The notes beneath the pieces are model-generated. The model searched no databases. It worked only from the letters and a program-made list of their open reading frames with translations, and was not told the DNA's origin. A stretch of 64,000 nt of DNA from Symbiodinium natans (Eukaryota; Sar; Dinophyceae; Suessiales; Symbiodiniaceae): assembly GCA_905221605.1 (NCBI GenBank), contig CAJNDS010000184.1, positions 71,501-135,500 of the forward strand, given 5' to 3'. Each line of letters starts with the position of its first letter. The stretch's first letter is position 1. Below, in pieces: positions 58,001-64,000 of this stretch. The position numbers were made by a program, and so were the translations under genes.

Positions 58001-61000
58001 CTCGACGTGAGCCATCCTCGGTTCACTAAGCACAGCCGGGAGCCACAAGCCAGACTTGAATGATCCTGAATCCTGAAGGCATAGCCACATCGCTTGCGGA
58101 ACCGCCTACAGTCATCTTGGTCAATCGATTGGATCAAAGGCTCAGCGCGAAGTTCTCCTCCCGTGTCTCCGCTTCGATGCCTCGTACTGCGTGGTTGCCA
58201 CCGGCATGAGTGGACTACGTGTATAGTCTGCAGTACAACATGACCGACACAAGCATAGCAGGCTCGAATGAGACTTGTGCTGTGGCCCTGTGCAGGTGAA
58301 TGTGACCAACTGTGAAGAACCACTTGCTTGGCCTGTTTCCACGAGCTGCTGCTTGAGGCGCGAAACCTCGGCGGCCTGAGCTTGCACTACCATGGGTGCA
58401 CGAGTCATGCTCCAGCTCTTCTTGCTGTGCTTCACTGCTTCACCTGGCTTCGTCGTGCGCACGTCACCTTGAAACCCTTTGAGGAAGCAGCGTGTTTCCG
58501 TTGCTCTGCAGACACCTCCTGAGCGCAACAAGTGCCGAAGCGGCCTTTGGCATGTGGGCATGTGGATCTGCACAAATTGTGCAAGGCGGTCTCTGAGAAA
58601 CCAGCTGTCTGCAGTTGGCGCGTCTGCTTTTCGAGCCTCAAGGGTCACAGTCTAACACAGTCCAACAACAAGCTTGAACATAAGGACTTTCTCAAGACAA
58701 TTCTGATCGAACATGATCGAACTACTATAATTTATAAGGATCGCAGGGTTTCCGGCTGCCGGCTATCGCAATGCCAGGCCCATTGTACATGTGTGTGAGA
58801 AGGAGAATGCGTTCGACCATCATGCCACCAAGGGAAGGCTGACATTTTGGTCTTACTAGACGAACCAGAGATGCAGAAGCTGCAAAGGGCGGGTCTCAAA
58901 GACAAGCGGCTCTGCTTCCGCCCGGCCGACCGCTGCGGCCACTGCACTTTCCGTCTGCGCTTCCTCATTCAGGGACTCACGGTGAGCGGAGATGCAGTGG
59001 TGCTTCTTTAGATTTCTTTAGACAAAGGCATGTCCTGCTGGATCTCGCTGATGGCTGCTCGCGCAGAGTCCTCTTGCGACACCTGCTTGACTTGAATGTG
59101 GCAGACCGGCAGACTTTGCCAATCAGAAGATGCAATCCCTGCCTGGAGCTCCTTGCTGAAAGCCAGCTGAGCATTTAAAGACGCCGCCGCAGCTGCCTTG
59201 CCATTCTTGACCACATCCAACAACACAGCGTTGCTCGGATGTCACCCCCGATGCAACTCAGCATGACTTTGCATGAAGACCCAGACCGGACGACCTTGTA
59301 TGAGGCAACGCCAAGCCTCTTCTTTGAGAGTGGCCAGCTCCGCGGCCATCGTGGCCGACGCATCCCGCAAACCTTGTCAAAGCAGCAACCCAAGTTGAAC
59401 CGAAGTTGGAGTCATGTCGCACATGCCAAATGCCTCTCCTGCCGTAACCTACCGTGGAAGACTTGCTCTGGGATGTTCTGAGCACTGGCCATCTCGCGTA
59501 GCAATGCAAGCAAAGTCGCTCTCGCATTCTTGGCGCGACTCCTTCAGCTCGACGTGAGCCATCCTCGGTTCACTAAGCACAGCCGGGAGCCACAAGCCAG
59601 ACTTGAATGATCCTGAATCCGGAAGGCACAACCACATCGCTTGCGGAACCGCCTACAGCCATCTTGGTCAATCGATTGGATCAAAGGCTCAGGGCGAAGT
59701 TCTCCTCCCGTGTCTCCGCTTCGATGCCTCGTACTGCGTGGTTGCCACCGGCATGAGTGGACTACGTGTATAGTCTGCAGTACAACATGACCGACACAAG
59801 CATAGCAGGCTCGAATGAGACTTGCGCTGTGGCCCTGTGCAGGTGAATGTGACCAACTGTGAAGAACCACTTGCTTGGCCTGTTTCCACGAGCTGCTGCT
59901 TGAGGCGCGAAACCTCGGCGGCCTGAGCTTGCGCTACCATGCGTACACGAGTCATGCTCCAGCTCTTCTTGCTGTGCTTCACTGCTTCACCTGGCTTTGT
60001 CGTGCGCACGTCACCTTGAAGCCCTTTGAGGAAGCAGCGTGTTTCCGTTGCTCTGCAGACACCTCCTGAGCGCAACAAGTGCCGAAGCGGCCTTTGGCAA
60101 TGTGGGCATGTGGATCTGCACAAATTGTGCAAGGCGGTCTCTGAGAAACCAGCTGTCTGCAGTTGGCGCGTCTGCTCTTCGAGCCTCAAGGGTCACAGTC
60201 ACAGTCTAACACAGTCCAACAACAAGCTTGAACATAAGGACTTTCTCAAGACAATTCTGACCGAACATGATCGAACTACTATAAGGATCGCAGGGTTTCC
60301 GGCTGCCGGCTATCGCAATGCCAGGCCCATTGTACATGTGTGTGAGAAGGAGAATGCGATGCAGAAGCTGCAAAGGGCGGGTCTCAAAGACAAGCGGCTC
60401 TGCTTCCGCCCGGCCGACCGCTGCGGCCACTGCACTTTCCGTCTGCGCTTCCTCATTCAGGGACTCACGGTGAGCGAAGATGCGGTGGTGCTTCTTTAGA
60501 CTTCTTTAGACAAAGGCATGTCCTGCTGGATCTCGCTGATGGCTGCACGCGCAGAGTCCTCTTGCGACACCTGCTTGACTTGAATGTGGCAGACCGGCAG
60601 ACTTTGCCAATCAGAAGATGCAATCCCTGCCTGGAGCTCCTTGCTGAAAGCCAGCTGAGCATTTAAAGACGCCGCCGCAGCTGCCTTGCCATTATTGACC
60701 ACATCCAGAACACAGCGTTGCTCGGATGTCACCCCCGATGCAACTCAGCATGACTTTGCATGAAGACCCAGACCGGACGACCTTGTATGAGGCAACGCCA
60801 AGCGCCTCTTCTTTGAGAGTGGCCAGCTCCGCGGCCATCGTGGCCGACGCATCCCGCAAACCTTGTCAAAGCAGCTACCGAATTTGAACCGAAGTTGAAG
60901 TCATGTCGCACATGCCAAATGCCTCTCCTGCCGTAGCCTACTCTGGAAGACTTGCTCTGGGATGTTCTGAGCACTGGCCATCTCGCGTAGCAATGCAAGC

Positions 61001-63991
61001 AGAGTCGCTCTCGCATTCTTGGCGCGACTCCTTCAGCTCGACGTGAGCCATCCTCGGTTCACCAAGCACAGCCGGGAGCCACAAGCCAGACTTGAATGAT
61101 CCTGAATCCTGAAGGCATAACCACATCGCTTGCGGAACCGCCTACAGCCATCTTGGTCAATTGATTGGATCAAAGGCTCAGCGCGAAGTTCTCCTCCCGT
61201 GTCTCCGCTTCGATGCCTGCCGCACACCGCGTGGAGTATGAGTACACTGTACATGATTGGTGCACATGCGCGAGGCTCGCACGAGCACCCTTGCTCTGCA
61301 TAGCAGGCTCGAATGAGGCTTGCGCTGAGGCACGGTGCGGGCAGGATGCGGGTGTTTTATGTCATCTGCGCCGTGCATGTGAAGCACCACTTTGCTCGGC
61401 CTGTTGCCATGAGCTGCTGCTTCAGGTGCGAAACCTCGTCAGCCTGAGCTTGCGCGACATTGCTAACACGGATCATGATCTCTTCTTGCCGTGCTTCACA
61501 CGTCAAAACAGTGCGAAGCGAAAACGGCCCCGCCGCGGTAGCTGCCAGGCTGCCACCCATCATGGAAGTCTAGCGCTGTGTCCAACCGTAAGAAGCTTCA
61601 CGTTCAAACCGTCTGAGGACGCAGCGTGTTGCCTTTGCTCTGCACGCACCTCCTGACCAAAAATATGCACAACAGCTTCTGCTCGACAATGCCCTCCCGC
61701 GACAAGCATTCGGACTCCATCTGACACCACTCACGGCACTGCTTTCGAGGCACCTGCTCCCTGAGCTCCACCTCCTCCACCTGCTTTTCGAACTGCTCTG
61801 CGAACATCAGCTCCGCGTCCGCCACATCCTCCAGCAGCCTCTGGGCAGAGGCCTCGAGTGCTCCGAGATACTCCGAGTGCTCCATGCACAAAGGTACATA
61901 GCGGCATCGGTTACGACAACTGCCTGTGCTTGCATCAAACCTCATTGCTTACCTTGTTTTCTTGGTCGGAGGCGAGACCAAGCTCCAAAATTCCGAGGGG
62001 CTTCCTCTGCAGCCTGGATGTCCATGGAGTGCTTCTGGCGCAAATGAGCGCACTCCTCGTCGAACCTGGGGATGCCACCAGTTTCCGCGTGGCTTTGGCT
62101 TACTGCTGGGGATCTTGTCCATGCGACCGAGGAATCTACAGACATATAGACAATTTAAGGAGATCCCGGTCCGAAGCCTGCCTTGCGTACCTTTCGAGCC
62201 TGTCGGCCAATGCAGCCACTTCTTGGGAGCGAAGTTGGGCCCCTATGCCGTGAGGCTGGCAATGGTTCAGGGGCTAGCTGGCCGGGCTACGATCGAGGTC
62301 AGCAAATGTCAGGAACATTGGGCACGGGCTTTCATATAGTCAGTCCCCTCCTGGACCTGTCCCGCCCCCGTAACGGACCTGTCTTGCCGGAGTTGGCTCC
62401 AACAACCCCACACGATGCGCCCACAACCGCATCTGAGTGATCTGAGAGTACACGGAGAAGTACAGGGAAAGATCACACAGCACCGTAAGAAGCCAGTAGA
62501 AGGGGCCTCTGCATCGCAGCGAGGTCCATGACGGACTGCTGCTGGACTGTCAGAAGCTCTTCCTCAAACACCGAGCTCAGAGCTTTAAAGGCCACGCCGG
62601 AGAAAAGGACCTTCAGTTTCCCTGCCTGCAGCTCGTTGCTGAACGCCAGAAGCTGAGCATTTGAAGAAGCCACGCTGGCCGCCTTGCAATGTCAAACCAC
62701 TCAGCATTCTCACACAGACCTCTCATAACCTTTGTAAGGCAACACCAAGCCTCTTCTTGGAGAGTAGCCAGCTCCGAGGCCATCGCGGCCGACGCATCCC
62801 GGCGCAAACCTGCTCAAACTAACTAATTGAGTCCGGCACAAAGCTTGTTCTGAGCACTGGCCATCTCGCGTAGCAATGCAAGCAGAGTCGCTCTCGCATT
62901 CTTGGCGTGACTCCTTCAGCTCGACGTGAGCCATCCTCGGTTCACCAAGCACAGCCGGGAGCCACAAGCCAGACTTGAATGATCCTGAAGGCATAACCAC
63001 ATCGCTTGCGGAACCGCCTACAGCCATCTTGGTCAATCGATTGGACCAAAGGCTCAGCGCGAAGTTCTCCTCCCGTGTCTCCGCTTCGATGCCTGCCGCA
63101 TACCGCGTGGAGTATGAGTACACTGTACATGATTGGTGCACATGCGCGAGGCTCGCACGAGCACCCTTGCTCTGCATAGCAGGCTCGAATGAGGCTTGCG
63201 CTGAGGCACGGTGCGGGCAGGATGCGGGTGTTTTATGTCATCTGCGCCGTGCATGTGAAGCACGACTTTGCTCGGCCTGTTGCCATGAGCTGCTGCTTCA
63301 GGTGCGAAACCTCGTCAGCCTGAGCTTGCGCGACATTGCTAACACGGATCATGATCTCTTCTTGCCGTGCTTCACACGTCAAAACAGTGCGAAGCGAAAA
63401 CGGCCCCGCCGCGGTAGCTGCCAGGCTGCCACCCATCATGGAAGTCTAGCGCTGTGTCCAACCGTAAGAAGCTTCACGTTCAAACCGTCTGAGGACGCAG
63501 CGTGTTGCCTTTGCTCTGCACGCACCTCCTGACCAAAAATATGCACAACAGCTTCTGCTCGACAATGCCCTCCCGCGACAAGCATTCGGACTCCATCTGA
63601 CACCACTCACGGCACTGCTTTCGAGGCACCTGCTCCCTGAGCTCCACCTCCTCCACCTGCTTTTCGAACTGCTCTGCGAACATCAGCTCCGCGTCCGCCA
63701 CATCCTCCAGCAGCCTCTGGGCAGAGGCCTCGAGTGCTCCGAGATACTCCGAGTGCTCCATGCACAAAGGTACATAGCGGCATCGGTTATGACAACTGCC
63801 TGTGCTTGCATCAAACCTCATTGCTTACCTTGCTTTCTTGGTTGGAGGTGGGACCAAGCTCCAAAATTCCGAGGGGCTTCCTCTGCAGCCTGGATGTCCA
63901 TGGAGTGCTTCTGGCGCAAATGAGCGCACTCCTCGTCGAACCTGGGGATGCCACCAGTTTCCGCGTGGCTTTGGCTTACTGCTGGGGATAG
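46042..63991 (-). CDS. Coiled-coil protein gene (or gene array) built from amplified exon cassettes
   Basis: Exon-like minus frames recur in a fixed order. The outer cassette has: an acidic exon (GALEASAQRLLEDVADAELM, FAEQFEKQVEEVELREQV; 61,604-61,945 and 63,480-63,821), a short one (EVRAEQRQHAASSDG), NVAQAQADEVSHLKQQLMAT, EAETREENFALSL, KNARATLLALLREMASAQN, RRDASAAMASELATLQEEAW (62,730-62,809), and NAQLLAFSNELQAGKLKVFF with FEEELLTVQQQSVMDLAAMQ (62,473-62,682). The last two join in phase 0 across a 47-nt GT-AG intron with an AG|G acceptor. Inner cassettes carry LRNASATMAAELATLKEEA, LNAQLAFSKELQA, SEIQQDMPLSKE and EEAQTESAVAAEVGRAEAEP. Heptad-like, Ala/Glu/Gln-rich sequence points to long coiled coils. 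A downstream frame (46,374-46,042, ADKLYKCRTRARELCCLAVA) may be a 3' exon. Whether this is one giant repeat protein, many tandem genes or decaying copies cannot be decided here. Function unknown. Confidence 0.5.
46319..46913 (-). repeat. Left partial outer-type unit
   Basis: Nearly identical to 62,428-63,021 (offset 16,108-16,109 bp). It carries the RRDASAAMASELATLQEEAW and NAQLLAFSNELQAG exons. Homology stops at 46,319 on one side and at an insertion on the other. Confidence 0.9.
46914..47674. mobile_element. ~760-bp insertion in the array, flanked by TACA
   Basis: All other units read straight from CGCTTGCGGAACCGCCTACA into GCCATCTTGGTCAATC. Here TACA (46,910-46,913) is followed by about 757 bp of unrelated sequence and then TACA (47,671-47,674) and the rest of the unit. 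This fits insertion with a 4-bp target duplication. I see no terminal inverted repeat or coding frame, and AATGTGGCCGCCGTTTACC / AATGTGGACGCCGACCGATG are the only internal similarity. Confidence 0.55.
47671..49119 (-). repeat. Inner unit 1 (1,449 bp)
   Basis: Short-form LNAQLAFSKELQA exon, 59-bp segment present, 2-nt CG insertion present in the ELATLKEEA exon. Lacks about 9 bp after CTTGGTCAATC next to the insertion. Confidence 0.93.
49120..50573 (-). repeat. Inner unit 2 (1,454 bp)
   Basis: Short-form exon, 59-bp segment present, 2-nt insertion present. Almost identical to units 1 and 3. Confidence 0.95.
50574..52035 (-). repeat. Inner unit 3 (1,462 bp)
   Basis: Short-form exon, 59-bp segment present. 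The 2-nt insertion in the ELATLKEEA exon (51,68x) is absent, putting its donor out of phase with the next exon. Confidence 0.95.
52036..53523 (-). repeat. Inner unit 4 (1,488 bp)
   Basis: Long-form LNAQLAFSKELQAG exon (+93 nt), 59-bp segment absent, 2-nt insertion present. With unit 5 it forms a 3,035-bp dimer. Confidence 0.95.
53524..55070 (-). repeat. Inner unit 5 (1,547 bp)
   Basis: Long-form exon, 59-bp segment present, 2-nt insertion absent. Carries private variants (plus-strand TGCACTACCATGGGTGCACG) shared with units 7 and 8. Confidence 0.95.
55071..56558 (-). repeat. Inner unit 6 (1,488 bp)
   Basis: Same haplotype as unit 4: long-form exon, 59-bp segment absent, 2-nt insertion present. 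Confidence 0.95.
56559..58106 (-). repeat. Inner unit 7 (1,548 bp)
   Basis: Same haplotype as unit 5 except that the 2-nt insertion is present. Units 6+7 repeat units 4+5 at 3,035-3,036 bp spacing. Confidence 0.95.
58107..59653 (-). repeat. Inner unit 8 (1,547 bp)
   Basis: Long-form exon, 59-bp segment present, 2-nt insertion absent. A local 6-nt duplication (TATAATTTATAAGG) occurs at about 58,727-58,740 and a CACAGT copy is missing. Confidence 0.93.
59654..61142 (-). repeat. Inner unit 9 (1,489 bp)
   Basis: Long-form exon, 59-bp segment absent, 2-nt insertion present. An extra A (GGCAATGTGGG at about 60,098) shifts frames that are open in the other units. Confidence 0.93.
61143..63018 (-). 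repeat. Outer unit, complete (1,876 bp)
   Basis: 61,143-62,113 matches 63,019-63,989 almost exactly. 62,428-63,018 matches the left partial unit. The private middle (62,114-62,427) contains a coiled-coil frame (QLRSQEVAALADRLERYARQ, ASDRDLLKL). Confidence 0.92.
63019..63989 (-). repeat. Outer unit, partial, right edge of array
   Basis: Homology to the preceding outer unit breaks at 63,989-63,990, ten bases before the window ends. Its EAETREENFALSL exon lacks the TGA seen in the previous outer unit (TGG here), giving a 155-codon frame at 62,710-63,177. Confidence 0.9.
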
Positions 63992-64000
63992 ACAGCATAA

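Overview
The window reads as nuclear DNA from a dinoflagellate, most likely a Symbiodiniaceae-like alga. The evidence is internal. Introns in the best-resolved gene all end AG|G and start GA, GT, GC and GC. A degenerate copy of the dinoflagellate spliced leader lies just upstream of that gene's start codon. Coding exons are small islands in long noncoding sequence of moderate GC, and long GT/CA microsatellites are present. I see no rRNA, tRNA, CRISPR or bacterial operon. Every gene I can recognise lies on the minus strand, as expected for dinoflagellate unidirectional gene blocks.

Layout. 1-3.8 kb: nothing recognisable. 3.85-5.06 kb: exon(s) of a membrane-anchored phosphatidylinositol phosphate kinase, with possible upstream membrane exons at 7.2-9.0 kb. 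9.9-11.3 kb: an intact single-exon RsmH/MraW-type rRNA methyltransferase. 11.3-13.9 kb: noncoding with decayed repeats. 14.2-17.0 kb: exons of an unknown membrane protein, headed by a spliced-leader-like 21-mer. 18-21.3 kb: scattered candidate exons and a 0.3 kb CA-rich microsatellite. 22.2-23.6 kb: a five-exon D-3-phosphoglycerate dehydrogenase gene (serine synthesis). 25.9-26.8 kb: candidate exons. 27.0-27.7 kb: a DUF1349 (concanavalin-like fold) protein. 29.3-30.07 kb: a 0.75 kb GT-rich microsatellite. 32-41 kb: weak candidate exons, including an RRM-like one at 36.9-37.1 kb. 42.35-43.40 kb: a TIR-bounded nonautonomous element flanked by TA. 43.8-46.0 kb: candidate exons.

46.3-64.0 kb is the most striking region. 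A multi-exon coiled-coil coding cassette is tandemly repeated on the minus strand: nine inner units of 1,449-1,548 bp, flanked by a diverged outer type (one full 1,876-bp unit, one partial unit at the right edge, one partial unit on the left). Unit-length differences are explained by a 59-bp presence/absence segment and a 93-nt in-frame exon extension. Part of the array shows a roughly 3,036-bp higher-order (dimer) period. Intron phases and in-frame indels suggest this is, or recently was, protein coding.

The recognised genes (lipid kinase, organellar rRNA methyltransferase, serine biosynthesis, DUF1349) do not form a pathway. They look like ordinary neighbours in a one-direction transcription block.
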